64,000 nt of DNA, taken from positions 62,001 to 126,000 of the forward strand of contig JADJRE010000010.1 in NCBI GenBank assembly GCA_016712375.1. The letters run 5' to 3'. The translations under genes were made by a program, and so were the position numbers. Shown in pieces: positions 8,678-18,572 of the stretch (within the stretch, counting starts at the first letter, position 1; every line of letters starts with the position of its first letter). The notes below the pieces were generated by a model. It had not been told where the DNA came from and did not search any database. It worked only from the letters and a program-made list of their open reading frames with translations. Source of the DNA: Rhodospirillales bacterium. Its GTDB lineage: Bacteria > Pseudomonadota > Alphaproteobacteria > Rhodospirillales > Defluviicoccaceae.

Positions 8678-11631
8678 TTAGTTGCGGAAGGCGACGGGTG
8701 CCGGCGCTTCGGCGGGGCGGTCCTCGGGGGTAGCCACCTCCTCGGACGAGAAGCGATGGAACGCTTTGCCAGCGGCTACCAGAAAAGCCTGCGGATCGAT
8801 CGGCTTCTCCACCGTCGGCAGCCCGCGGAAGCGTTCCGGCACGGAATCCGCTACACCGTCGGTGACGAAGAGCAGCGGCAAGCCGCGGCCGCGAAGGCGT
8901 ACGGCCAAGTCTAACCGGCCCTGTGGGTCAGGCATCATGTCGATAACCGCGCCGGTAAGCGTATCATCCTCCGAAAGCGCAAGCGCTTCGGACAACCGCT
9001 CCGTCGGGCCACTGACCTCGAAACCGGCCTGCGTCAGCAAACGGTGCAGCTGCATCGCGACCAGGGTTTCGTCCTGCACGACAAGAATGCGGCCGCGCGG
9101 CGCGCTGGAACCGTAGCGTGGCGCTTTCTCTCCGTCGCTCCGGATGAGGTGATGGGTGCGGGGCACATATGCCGGGCGCAATGGCATGGTCAGCGTGCAG
9201 GTGAGCCCGTCGGGATCAAAATCGAACAGCGCTCGGCGCGCGGCTCCGCGGTTGAAGACGCGCTCGATCAACCTCGAGCCAAATCCACGATACATACGAG
9301 CCTTGACTGGAGGACCGTTGCACTCCCGCCAGACGAACCGCAGCATCGCGCCGCCATCGTTGCCCTCGACCGACCATGACACACTCACCTGACCTTCCGG
9401 CAATGACAGGGCGCCGTACCTGACCGCATTCGCCGTCAACTCGTGAACAACCATCGCGAAGTCGAGGACATCCTTAGGCCGCAACTCAAGCTCCGGATCA
9501 CCGTCCATACTGATGACGCCGGTGTTGCGGGCGAACGGAGCGAGTTCATCTTGAAGGATCTCCACCACCGTAGCACCATTCCAGGCCCGCCGACTCAATA
9601 GGCTGTGGGTCCTCGCCATCGCCGCGATGCGGCCTCGCAGCAGGTCTGCATACTCCTCTTTCGCTATGACATTAGGCGCAGTAAGCGACACCATCGATTG
9701 CACCGTCGTCAGGATGTTGCGCACCCGATGATCCAACTCTGCCATCAACAGCTGCTGGCCGGTTTCCGCTGATTTTTGTTCGTCGATGTCAAAACATACG
9801 CCCACCCATTCGCGAACAGTGTGGTCGGCATTGAACACCGGAACGCCCCGGGCGCTATACCAGCGGTATCGCCCGTTGCGGTTCCGCAAACGGAACGACT
9901 GGTTGATCAACGCGCGCTCGCGGATCGCCGATGCCAGAACCTGCCGCGCCGCCTGCCGATCGTCCGGGTGGATTGCATTGAGCCATCCCCAACCGGCGCT
10001 CTGTTCGGGAGTTTGGCCGGTCAACGCGCACCAGTGGCCAGGGTCTCTGAGAGCACCATCCGGGTCAGTCGTCCAAACGACCGAGGAGATCGCCATGACG
10101 AGGGCGCGATATCTTTCTTCGCTTTGTCGCAGATCGGCTTGCGCCTGCTTTTGCGAGGTGAGGTCGACGACAAAGCAGACCCAGGTCAGCTTTGAAGAAT
10201 CGGTTTCGATGCGGGCCGCGCCTAAAAGCACCGATATCTCTTTGCCATCGGCGCGGCGATACTGCTGTTCGAATGGCGCGATTTCACCTCGTTCGTGTAG
10301 CTCTTGCAGTGCTTGATCGCCAAGCCACTGAAACTCAGGCGGTGCCAATGCCCGCCAACGCAGGCCGCCTGCTTCTAGTTCGGCACGGCTGTGACCGATG
10401 ATTCTAAAAAACGCATCGTTGGCTTCGAAAACTTGCTCGTCGTCCGCAATAACGACGCCGATCAAGTTGGCATCGATGAGCCGGCGGATCTTCCGTTCGC
10501 TTTTCTGCGCTTCTTCCCGGCGTTGTTCGGCAAACGCTCGGGCGCGCTGCTCCTGTTCTAGAGCAAGGCGCGTCTCGAAGCCCTGGCGATAGAGGCCGGC
10601 TGCCTTGATCAGCGCCCGCCGCACCTCGACGATCTCCGAAAACGAGTTGGCCTTCTCGAGGACGGGCTCGCCGCGGATAAGGCCGTCGGCTTCACCGGCG
10701 ATCGATTGCAGTGGCCCCGTTATTCGCCGGCCTATGACCAGAGCCGCGGCCACCGCCAGGATCAACGAAGCGAGGACTCCAGCCGCGAGAAGTAACGCCG
10801 CTTGCCGGGTCGGGCCTTCTGCTACCGCCACCGGTACGGCGACGACGGCCAGCCAGTTGGTAACATCGGAGCGCTGGAAAGCGACGACGAGTTGAGCGCC
10901 GTTCTCGGCGGGGCCTTCAAGAATATCGGATGTCCGCTTGGCTGCCCCTTCCATGAGCCAAGGCCAAATCATCTGCCGATCTTCAGCCGCATTTTTCGAA
11001 CTGGCGATGAGACGCCCGGAGCCGGACACAAGCATGGACCGCCAACCGGCCGGCAGATTTTGTTGAGCCAGGAAACTTTCGAACCGTTCAGGAAAAAGCT
11101 CATCCGGAGGTCGTAGATCACGACCCCGTCGCGGAACACCGGAAAGCTGACCGCGACGACGGGCCGTTGCACGAAGCGGCCGACGAAGAGGTCGGACACG
11201 ATCGGCCGGCCAGTCGCGAAAATGCCCCGCGTGAGATCTGGCGCGCCCGTTGCCGGCAGCGACTCACCAAACGGCCGCTGGGTATTGACCACCTGCTGCA
11301 ATTTCCTGTCGATCAGGATGATCCAGCCGCCGAAAGGTTCAGCCGTGGTTGCCGACTGCTTGCGAAAAGCAGCCAAGTCCCCTTGCTGAAGATGAGGTGA
11401 CAGCGCGAGGGCGGAAAGCGCCGCGCGCGCGGCGTCAACTTCGCGGTCGAGGCTCAACGACAACGCTCGGGCTGTCTCGCCAAGGCTGCGGTCGATTGCT
11501 TGCCGATGCAGCTGCACGTTCCAAAAAGCATACCCTGTAACGAGCAGCAAAAGAGGAGCAACGACCGAAATAACGAGTTGCAGCAGCACCAATCGGATGG
11601 GTGGGCCGGAGCCTTTTTTCACGCTTCCCAT
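8678..11631 (-). CDS. Multi-PAS HWE-type sensor histidine kinase with C-terminal receiver domain (one frameshift)
   Basis: The ATG at 11631 gives a protein of about 980 residues. In order it has an N-terminal transmembrane segment (LVISVVAPLLLLVTGYAF), a periplasmic dCache-like region, a second transmembrane segment, a HAMP-like linker (GRRITGPLQSIAG) and PAS domains. These are followed by a HWE-type kinase core with H-box ELDHRVRNILTTVQS, N-box VHELTANAVRYGALS and VWRECNGPPV, and a receiver domain with phosphoacceptor Asp in AVIDMM and Lys in VEKPI. The two halves meet at a T5 run near 11093, where one base restores LFPERFESFLAQQNLP. Kinases of this group phosphorylate PhyR in other Alphaproteobacteria, and the position next to the stress island suggests that role. 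Confidence 0.85.
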
Positions 11632-11841
11632 TTCGATACGATTTTTGGCGGGTCTGCTAGCTCATCCCGTCCATTGGACTTAGCGCTGCTCGGCCCCACA
11701 ACCGTTCCCATCTTTGGCTTCTCAGCGCCTGGCGCGGACAGGCGTGACGGATAAACATCATGCCGCGGCTGCCGCTTGAAAGTCAAAATTACAAACGCGC
11801 GCGGTGCCGACGGCTCTTCAACCGCAGTTCAAAATTTTTTA

Positions 11842-11866
11842 AACACTGAAGCAGGGAACAAGTTCC
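11842..11866 (-). promoter_or_regulatory. Putative EcfG promoter facing the sensor kinase gene
   Basis: Read on the minus strand the site is GGAAC, 16 bases, then TGTT. It shares the palindrome GGAACAAGTTCC with the opposing site at 11855. The leader to the kinase start would be about 210 bases, so the link to that gene is tentative. Confidence 0.45.
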
Positions 11867-11879
11867 ACTTTATTTTGTT
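11855..11879 (+). promoter_or_regulatory. Putative EcfG promoter for the small gene at 11958
   Basis: GGAAC is followed by 16 bases and TGTT, one base away from the usual CGTT -10 element. The start codon at 11958 lies about 80 bases downstream. Confidence 0.5.
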
Positions 11880-11957
11880 GATCGCCCATTAGGAAGGGTA
11901 CGAACTTCTACACGATAAAGGCGTCTCGGCGAAATTTTGGATGGAAGGCCGGTCAAG

Positions 11958-12152
11958 ATGCAAATAGCCACTGCCCAAGCATATCGGGATGCCATTGACC
12001 AAGCCAGTAAGCTTCGTGGTAGCGGTTTTAGTGCGGAGACTTGTGCAGAATTGGCGGAACTCGACGCCGCCATTCAAGCCTACGAGCAACTCCCCGACGA
12101 ACCAGGAGATGCTCCAGGCCGGCCGTCGTATGATGCAGCGCGTAAACCCTGA
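11958..12152 (+). CDS. Small hypothetical protein of 64 residues
   Basis: ATG 11958 begins MQIATAQAYRDAIDQASKL and ends with a Pro-rich tail. The pattern Tyr-x-x-Ala-x(n)-Leu-Asp-Ala-Ala-Ile-x-Ala-Tyr-Glu is like the N-terminal helical segment of HigA-type antitoxins and many short stress proteins, but there is no DNA-binding domain. An EcfG-type promoter lies upstream, which argues for a real gene. No function can be assigned. TTG 11937 is an in-frame alternative start. Confidence 0.55.
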   Translation: MQIATAQAYRDAIDQASKLRGSGFSAETCAELAELDAAIQAYEQLPDEPGDAPGRPSYDAARKP

Positions 12153-12190
12153 TCCCCAGCCGGCCCCCCCCCATTTCATACCTGAATTTA

Positions 12191-12805
12191 TCAAGATTTG
12201 CCGCTGTCACCCTCGTTTTCTGACCCGCCGATCTCGTCCACGTCAACGTCATCCGCGACATTCGTCCATACCGTGCCTTGTTCATGTTCGTACTGTTCGC
12301 GTGCCTTTTCTATCGCTTCTTCTTTGCTGGTTACGGTGACGTACACTGTTTTGACGGGAATTTTATGAGGGTGGCCGTAGCTATCGGTCTTGGTTTTTTG
12401 GAAAGTCACCTTTAGCGGCCTGTTGTCCTTCCCCGGCAAATCACCTAACCCAAGCGCCTTGTGCGACAAGATGCCCAACAGCCGATGTTCGTGATCGATG
12501 ACGGGCAGACGACGAACGTTATGTTCAGAAACCAGCGCGCGCGCTTCGTCCACCGATTGACCGGCAAAGCAGCAGATCACCCTGACTGTCATAACCTCCT
12601 GAACCTGGGTATCTACTGAACTGCGGTTGGCCGCCATGCCGCGAAGCACCAGATCCCGATCGGTGACAACGCCAACCAGGCGGCCTTCATCGACGACTGC
12701 CAAGAAGCCGGCGTTACGGTCGAGCATCGCATAAGCCGCTTCAGCCAATGATGCGTGTTGGTCAATCGTGCGCACCGGTTTGGCCATCAGGTCTGAGACG
12801 TTCAT
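12191..12805 (-). CDS. Tandem CBS domain protein
   Basis: This 204-residue protein starts MNVSDLMAKPVRTIDQ. Two CBS motifs cover about residues 1-120 (GRLVGVVTDRDLVLRG and RRLPVIDHEHRLLGILSH), a pair that usually binds adenine nucleotides. A C-terminal region of about 80 residues (YVTVTSKEEAIEKAREQYEHEQGT) is acidic and unassigned. A match to the EcfG promoter lies about 80 bases upstream, so the gene is probably part of the general stress response. A regulatory or energy-sensing role is inferred only. Confidence 0.88.
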   Translation of the reverse strand: MNVSDLMAKPVRTIDQHASLAEAAYAMLDRNAGFLAVVDEGRLVGVVTDRDLVLRGMAANRSSVDTQVQEVMTVRVICCFAGQSVDEARALVSEHNVRRLPVIDHEHRLLGILSHKALGLGDLPGKDNRPLKVTFQKTKTDSYGHPHKIPVKTVYVTVTSKEEAIEKAREQYEHEQGTVWTNVADDVDVDEIGGSENEGDSGKS

Positions 12806-12885
12806 TGCTTACCTACTCGCGCCGTAGCCCGCTACGTCGGCACCACTACGGGGGTTCGAAACTTCGATGATTTCATCACAGCGGA

Positions 12886-12910
12886 AACGAGCGAGGAGGG
12901 ACGAGGTTCC
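12886..12910 (-). promoter_or_regulatory. Putative EcfG promoter for the CBS protein gene
   Basis: On the minus strand the sequence is GGAAC, 16 bases, then CGTT, an exact match to the alphaproteobacterial EcfG consensus. The CBS gene starts at 12805. Confidence 0.75.
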
Positions 12911-12956
12911 TTCACGATCAAAGTGCCCTTATCGCTGCACACGCGCAGCTCGTGGT

Positions 12957-12981
12957 GGAACCTATTACTCTTGGTTTGGTT
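12957..12981 (+). promoter_or_regulatory. Putative EcfG promoter for treZ
   Basis: GGAAC is followed by 16 bases and GGTT, about 47 bases before the chosen treZ start. It diverges from the CBS promoter. Confidence 0.65.
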
Positions 12982-13027
12982 TGAAGCGTGGTTTGGCGCT
13001 GTTGAAGTAGCTGTTGAAGTAGGGGTC

Positions 13028-15007
13028 ATGGCCGTGCGGACAACCGAGATGCAAGGTCTGGACGGCAACAAAATGAATCACGGAGCAAGGCAAGTGCGCC
13101 GTTATCCCGTCGGTGCCGAGATCGCGGCGAACGGGGTCTACTTCCGCGTTTGGGCGCCCGGTCATACTACGGTCGAGGTTGTCGTTGCCGACGGTCTTGA
13201 GCAACTTGCCGCGATGCCCCTTGATGACGAGAGTGATGGTTATTTTTCCGGAATGGTAGCGGATGCCGGTGCTGGCACCCTCTACTGGTTCCGGCTCGAC
13301 GATGGCAAGGAATTGTATGCCGATCCAGCGTCACGCTTTCAGCCGGAGGGTCCGCTCGGTCCATCGCAGGTGATTGACCCGGCATTCGCTTGGTCAGACG
13401 CCGGCTGGCGTGGCGTGGCGATCGAGGGTCAGGTCATTTACGAGATGCATGTCGGCACGTTCACCGCCGCCGGAACTTGGCGATCGGCTATCGATGAACT
13501 GCCGGCGCTCGCTTCGCTTGGTGTCACCGTTGTCGAAATAATGCCGGTTGCCGATTTTGCCGGCGACTTCGGTTGGGGCTATGACGGCGTCAATCTGTTT
13601 GCGCCGACACGTCTATACGGCGGTCCGAACGACCTGCGAGCCTTTATCGATACTGCACATGCGCTCAACCTCGCGGTCATCCTTGATGTCGTTTATAATC
13701 ATTTAGGTCCAGTAGGTAACGTGTTAAACGCGTTTACCGAGTGTTACTTCAGCAAGAAATATAAAACAGAATGGGGGGAGCCAATAAATTTCGACTCTGA
13801 TCAATGCGGTGGCGTCAGAGAATTTTATACTGCGAATGCCCGTTACTGGATTGAGGAATTTCATTTCGACGGACTGCGGATTGACGCGACCCAGAACATC
13901 TATGACTCTGACGACACGCATGAACACATCCTCGCCGCGATAACTCGGGCGGCGCGAGAAGCTGCCGGCGCTCGCCGCGTCATCGTCATTGCTGAAAATG
14001 AGCCACAGGATGTCAGGCTGCTGCGGCCGCCCGCCAACGGTGGTTTCGGCATGGACGCAATGTGGAACGACGATCTGCACCACGCGGCTATGGTCGCCCT
14101 GATCGGACGCAACGAAGCATATTATTCGGATTACCTTGGGCGTCCGCAAGAGTTCGTTTCCGCCGCAAAGTATGCATTCCTGTATCAAGGCCAATACTAC
14201 AAATGGCAGAGCAAGCCACGCGGCACTTCGGCTATCGGTTTCTCGCCAGCACGCTTCGTCAATTTCCTGCAGAACCATGATCAGATCGCCAATTCAGGAA
14301 TGGGCCAACGCATCGACAGGCGGAGCGGCCCTGGGCGATATCGCGCGATGATCGCCTACATACTGCTCCTTCCCGGCACGCCCATGCTGTTCATGGGGCA
14401 GGAGTTCGGCGCATCGGCGCCATTCCTCTACTTTGCCGATCATCCGCCCGATGTCGCTGAAAAGGTGCGTCAGGGGCGGCTGGAGTTTCTGCAGCAGTTT
14501 CCCAGCCTGATGACGCCGGAGATGCAGGAGTTGATGCCAGTGCCGTCCGATCGGCAGACCTTCGAGCGCTGCAAGCTCGACCACGGCGAACGGCAGCAAA
14601 ACGCTGAGGTCTATCGTCTGCACGCCGACTTGCTTCGGCTTCGTCGTGAAGACCCGGTGTTCCGCGCACAGCGCGAGCGGGGGATAGACGGCGCTGTCCT
14701 GAGTCCGAGTGCGTTCGTTCTGCGTTATTTCGGCGAACGTGATGATCGGCTGGTGCTGGTTAACCTCGATGTGGATGTGCTTCTGGATCCGGCACCCGAA
14801 CCGCTGCTTGCACCGCCGGCAGGCACGACATGGGCACTCCTGTGGTCGAGCGAAGATCCCGATTACGGGGGATCTGGGACGCCGGCGATCTACTCGGCGG
14901 ATAACTGGAAGCTCCCGGGCAGCGCTTGCGTTGTCTTGCAACCTGTGAGCGCCGCCATCGAGGCGTGCACGGAAGCAGGAGCAGGGGAGGAGACCGGAAG
15001 TGGCTGA
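13028..15007 (+). CDS. treZ: Malto-oligosyltrehalose trehalohydrolase (TreZ)
   Basis: This intact GH13 enzyme of 659 residues releases trehalose from maltooligosyl trehalose. An N-terminal beta domain (GVYFRVWAPGHTTVEVV) precedes the catalytic barrel. Visible motifs are EMHVGTFT, VILDVVYNHLGP, the nucleophile Asp in FDGLRIDAT, the acid Glu in VIAENEP and NHDQIAN. ATG 13028 is chosen because AGTAGGGG sits just upstream and the EcfG-type promoter is close; ATG 13073 would still include the whole domain. Its stop overlaps the next gene by eight bases. The usual partner TreY is not in the window. Trehalose is a stress protectant, which fits the promoter. Confidence 0.9.
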   Translation: MAVRTTEMQGLDGNKMNHGARQVRRYPVGAEIAANGVYFRVWAPGHTTVEVVVADGLEQLAAMPLDDESDGYFSGMVADAGAGTLYWFRLDDGKELYADPASRFQPEGPLGPSQVIDPAFAWSDAGWRGVAIEGQVIYEMHVGTFTAAGTWRSAIDELPALASLGVTVVEIMPVADFAGDFGWGYDGVNLFAPTRLYGGPNDLRAFIDTAHALNLAVILDVVYNHLGPVGNVLNAFTECYFSKKYKTEWGEPINFDSDQCGGVREFYTANARYWIEEFHFDGLRIDATQNIYDSDDTHEHILAAITRAAREAAGARRVIVIAENEPQDVRLLRPPANGGFGMDAMWNDDLHHAAMVALIGRNEAYYSDYLGRPQEFVSAAKYAFLYQGQYYKWQSKPRGTSAIGFSPARFVNFLQNHDQIANSGMGQRIDRRSGPGRYRAMIAYILLLPGTPMLFMGQEFGASAPFLYFADHPPDVAEKVRQGRLEFLQQFPSLMTPEMQELMPVPSDRQTFERCKLDHGERQQNAEVYRLHADLLRLRREDPVFRAQRERGIDGAVLSPSAFVLRYFGERDDRLVLVNLDVDVLLDPAPEPLLAPPAGTTWALLWSSEDPDYGGSGTPAIYSADNWKLPGSACVVLQPVSAAIEACTEAGAGEETGSG

Positions 15008-17016
15008 TCCCATCCGCAGTTTAACCTGGAGAGCCGACGTTCCCGTCGATCGGCGGACGGACCCGCCAGAATGGTTGGTAGCCAACGGCCTCGGCGGTTA
15101 TGCAAGCGGGACCGTCACTGGGCTTATGACGCGGCGCTATCACGGTCTGCTGATGGCGGCGCTGCCGGTCCCGCTCGGGCGGATGATGATGCTCGACGGC
15201 GTGATCGAAATGGTTCGGCTTCCGGATGGCAGCACTGGTCGTCTCGGCGCCGGCCAGGTCAGCGCCGAGGATGCGGTGCCGGAGCCCGACCATCTCGCCG
15301 ATTTCCGATTATTGCTTGGCCTACCGATGTGGCGCTTCGCGATCGGCGATGTCGTTATCGGGCGTCGGCTGGTAATGCTTCATGAGCAGAACACCATCCT
15401 GTTGCATTGGCGGCTGTTTGGGGCGCTGAAGGCGTCGGGCTTACGTTGCAGCCGTTTTTGCATATGCGTCCCAGCGACGCGCGCGTCAGCGAGGCGGTCG
15501 GTCGTGTTTATCAGGTGATCAGCCAGGGCGATCGACACGAAATCAATGCCGGCTCCGACCTGCCGACCCTCAAGCTCCTGCTCAGGGGAGAAGCGCCCTC
15601 CCTCACCCTCGACGGCGGCAGCCGGCAGGAGATTTTCTACAACTGGGAAGCAAAGCGCGGCTATGACTGTCGAGGTGGCGTGTGGAGCCCTGGCGCCTTC
15701 CAGGTGAATCTGAGCCGCGGCCAGGACGCGATACTGACCGTCTCGGCGGATCGTGGGAGAAGGCAACGGCGCTTCTTCCCGGTGAGGCTCTGAGCCAGGA
15801 ACTCACCCGCCGCCGCCAACTGATCGAGGCGGCGCATGTCTCATTGCGCAATGCGCCGGCGAACGAACTGGTCATCGCCGCCGACAGCTTCGTGGTGGCG
15901 CCACCACGGCGCGACGTTGTGCCGAAAGACGATCCGTCACGCACGGTAATCGCCGGCTATCACTGGTTTACCGATTGGGGCCGCGACACGATGATCAGTC
16001 TGGAAGGACTGACTTTGCTCACCGGTCGCCACGCCGAGGCGCGCGGCATCCTGCGGACCTTTGCCGAGCACATCCGGGACGGGCTCATCCCCAATTTGTT
16101 TCCGGAGCATGAGAGCGAGGGCGTTTACAATACCGCTGATGCGACGCTTTGGTTCTTCCACGCGCTCGACAGGTATCTGGATGTGACCGGCGACCGGATC
16201 CTTTTGCGCGAATTGCTGCCCAAACTGATCGAGGTCGTGCGGCGGCATTTGGCGGGCACCCGCTTCGGCATCGGCGTCGATCCAACCGACCTTTTGCTGC
16301 GGCAGGGTGCAGAAGGCTATCAGCTCACCTGGATGGATGCCAAAGTCGACGGCTGGGTTGTCACACCACGCCGCGGCAAGGCGGTGGAAATCAACGCGCT
16401 CTGGTACAACGCCCTGCGTCTGCTCGCATCCTGGGTCAATGAAGAAGGCTTCAGCCAGGAAACTCCTCCCCTTGGTGAAATTGCGGATCGCGTTTATCAG
16501 GCTTTCAACGAGCGATTCTGGTTCGCCGATGGTGGGTACCTCTACGATGTCGTAGACGGCGAGCACGGCGACGATGCCAGCCTTCGTCCAAATCAGGTAT
16601 TTGCGATTTCGCTCCCCCATGCAGTGCTCGAGCCGACCCGCTGGCAGGCGGTGCTTGATGTTGTTGAGCGCACGCTGCTGACGCCGGTCGGCCTGCGGTC
16701 GCTTGCGCCGGATCAGCCAGACTACAAGAGCCGCTACTGGGGCGACCTCCGGTCGCGGGACGCCGCCTATCATCAGGGAACGGTCTGGGGCTGGCTGATC
16801 GGCCCGTATGTCGACGCGTGGCTACGGCTGCACCCGGGCGATCGAGCGCGCGCCCGCAGCCTTCTCGATGGCTTTACGGCGCATCTTGACCAGGCCTGCA
16901 TCGGCACGATCAGCGAGATTTTCGACGCCGAAGCACCCTTCGCTGCGCGTGGCTGCGTCGCTCAGGCATGGAGCGTAGGCGAATACCTTCGCGCCTGGCA
17001 AAAAACAGGAAGTTAA
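15000..17016 (+). CDS. Amylo-alpha-1,6-glucosidase, glycogen debranching enzyme family (two frameshifts)
   Basis: The GTG at 15000 overlaps the end of treZ. The first frame has the GDE N-terminal pattern PPEWLVANGLGGYASGTVTG and TRRYHGLL. Shifts near 15420 and near 15750 lead to the C-terminal catalytic (alpha/alpha)6 region with AGYHWFTDWGRDTMISLEGL, NTADATLWFFHALDRY, GKAVEINALWYNAL and YHQGTVWGWLIGPY. The full protein is about 670 residues. It removes 1,6-linked branches from glycogen-like glucans. Coupling to treZ suggests that branched glucan is trimmed to feed trehalose formation. The breaks look like sequencing errors because all domains are conserved. Confidence 0.85.
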
Positions 17017-17035
17017 GGAGGAGCGGTCGGAGCGC

Positions 17036-17060
17036 GGAACCGCGGTGGATTCAGGACGTT
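17036..17060 (+). promoter_or_regulatory. Putative EcfG promoter for the hemerythrin gene
   Basis: GGAAC, 16 bases, CGTT, an exact consensus match ending 65 bases before the ATG at 17126. Confidence 0.75.
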
Positions 17061-17125
17061 TTCTGGTCGTGTCTTTGTGATCCCCCCGGCCTTAGTCAGA
17101 CGCACCTATAAAGGATCCCCCTGGT

Positions 17126-17569
17126 ATGCCTCACATCTTCGACGTCCTCCATCAAGATCACGAGCGTGTCGCCCTCATGCTGAAACAGATCGAGAATTCC
17201 GCCGACAATGAGAAAGATGAACGCGCTTCACTCGTGGCCATCGTTCGCGACGAACTCGAGACGCATGCACGTTTCGAGGAGGCGGAAGTTTATCCCGCCA
17301 TCCAGAAAGCGCTTGGAGAAGAAGAGGATCTGCGACATGCGGTCACAGAGCACAGTGAAGCGCTTACAATTTTATCGGCGCTGGAGGACACAGCAACAAA
17401 TGGCGGCGAATGGAAGCAGTACGTGAAAGAGCTTGAGGCCGCGATCCAGCATCACGTTGACGAAGAAGAGCACGAGCTGTTCCCACAGGCGCGCGACAAG
17501 CTGCCGGAGACGCAGGCGGAACACCTGTCAAGTTCATACGAAAACTTCAAGCAAGAGGCGCAGATATAA
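17126..17569 (+). CDS. Hemerythrin HHE domain protein
   Basis: This 147-residue helical protein has the di-iron ligands expected of bacterial hemerythrins: DHERV near the N terminus, HARFEEAEVYPAI, HSEAL and HHVDEEEHELFPQ. Such proteins bind oxygen, nitric oxide or iron and protect against oxidative or nitrosative stress. A consensus EcfG promoter lies upstream and a strong terminator downstream, so the gene is a single stress-controlled unit. Confidence 0.9.
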   Translation: MPHIFDVLHQDHERVALMLKQIENSADNEKDERASLVAIVRDELETHARFEEAEVYPAIQKALGEEEDLRHAVTEHSEALTILSALEDTATNGGEWKQYVKELEAAIQHHVDEEEHELFPQARDKLPETQAEHLSSSYENFKQEAQI

Positions 17570-17590
17570 AATACGCTGGTGGTAAAAGGA

Positions 17591-17616
17591 AAGGCGCCTC
17601 AAGGGGCGCCTTTTTT
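17591..17616 (+). terminator. Rho-independent terminator after the hemerythrin gene
   Basis: The 8-bp stem AAGGCGCC/GGCGCCTT closes a six-base loop and is followed by a run of six T. Confidence 0.9.
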
Positions 17617-17634
17617 GTTACACCTGCTGAATGG

Positions 17635-18477
17635 CTAGCCGCCGACAATCTCTCCGCCATTTGGGTGGAGGACCTGGCCGGTCATGTAAGAGGAGTCGGC
17701 GCAGGCGAGGAACAGATGGCAGGATGCTACCTCGTTGGGCTGACCTGCACGGCCGAGAGGCTGTTTCTTTCCGAAGCTCGCAACCTTCTCAGCGCTAAAG
17801 CTGGCCGGAATAAGCGGCGTCCAGATCGGACCGGGAGCGACGCCGTTGACACGAATTCCACGGGGCGCCAGTCCAGTTGCCAAGGCGCGGGTGAACGCGA
17901 CGATCGCTCCGCGGGTCGCTGAATAATCCAGCAACTGCTCACTTCCGCGATAAGCGGTGACGGACGTGGTGTTCACAATCGCAGCGCCCTCGCCGAGGTG
18001 AGGAAGGGCCGCCTTGCTCATAAAGAAGTAGCCATAAACATTGGTCTTGAAGGTCCTTTCCAGCTGGTCGGCGGGAAGCTCGGTCAGGTCGTCAACGGGA
18101 TGCTGCTCAGCGGCATTGTTGACAAGCACATCAAGGCGCCCGAACGCCGCAACGGTGCGCGCCACTGCCTGCTGACAAAATGCCTCGTCACCGATATCCC
18201 CGGCGATCAGCAGCGCGCGCTGACCCTCCGCTTCGACAGCACGACGCGTCTCCTCGGCGTCCTCGGTCTCCTCGCGAAAAACGATCGCAACATCCGCACC
18301 TTCTCGCGCGAAAAGAACCGCCGCGGCACGGCCTATTCCACTGTCGCCGCCGGTAATAAGCGCCACTTTGTGCTCTAGCCGTCCAGAGGATGGAAATCGC
18401 GGAGCGTAATCAGGCCGCGGCGTCATCGCATGTTCATCGCCGGGCTGATGATCTTGAGTTTGGCCAGGAATATCCAT
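17635..18477 (-). CDS. SDR family oxidoreductase (YghA-like) with Arg in place of the catalytic Lys
   Basis: This is an intact 280-residue classical SDR. The N-terminal extension (PGQTQDHQPGDEHAMTPRPDY) matches the YghA-like group and sets the start at 18477. The cofactor motif is TGGDSGIG and the structural motif is NNAAEQ. The catalytic Ser is in VNTTSVTAYRG and the Tyr is in LLDYSATRGAI. The family has YxxxK here; this protein has Tyr-Ser-Ala-Thr-Arg with codon CGC at 17911-17913. Such enzymes reduce or oxidise carbonyls with NAD(P). The Lys to Arg change may weaken catalysis or alter specificity. No EcfG-type promoter was found directly upstream. Confidence 0.9.
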   Translation of the reverse strand: MDIPGQTQDHQPGDEHAMTPRPDYAPRFPSSGRLEHKVALITGGDSGIGRAAAVLFAREGADVAIVFREETEDAEETRRAVEAEGQRALLIAGDIGDEAFCQQAVARTVAAFGRLDVLVNNAAEQHPVDDLTELPADQLERTFKTNVYGYFFMSKAALPHLGEGAAIVNTTSVTAYRGSEQLLDYSATRGAIVAFTRALATGLAPRGIRVNGVAPGPIWTPLIPASFSAEKVASFGKKQPLGRAGQPNEVASCHLFLACADSSYMTGQVLHPNGGEIVGG

Positions 18478-18541
18478 GGATGTTGACCTACTCTATCTCG
18501 ACAGCTCACACAGCGGCCAACAGGAGCCGAGAGGGCGGAGC

Positions 18542-18563
18542 GGGGCGCCCTGCGGGGCGCCCC
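18542..18563. terminator. Strong GC hairpin between SDR and PRC-barrel genes
   Basis: A perfect 9-bp stem (GGGGCGCCC/GGGCGCCCC) with a four-base loop lies just past the end of the PRC-barrel gene. There is no T run on either strand, so a terminator role is likely but unproven. Confidence 0.45.
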
Positions 18564-18572
18564 TTGTAGGGA

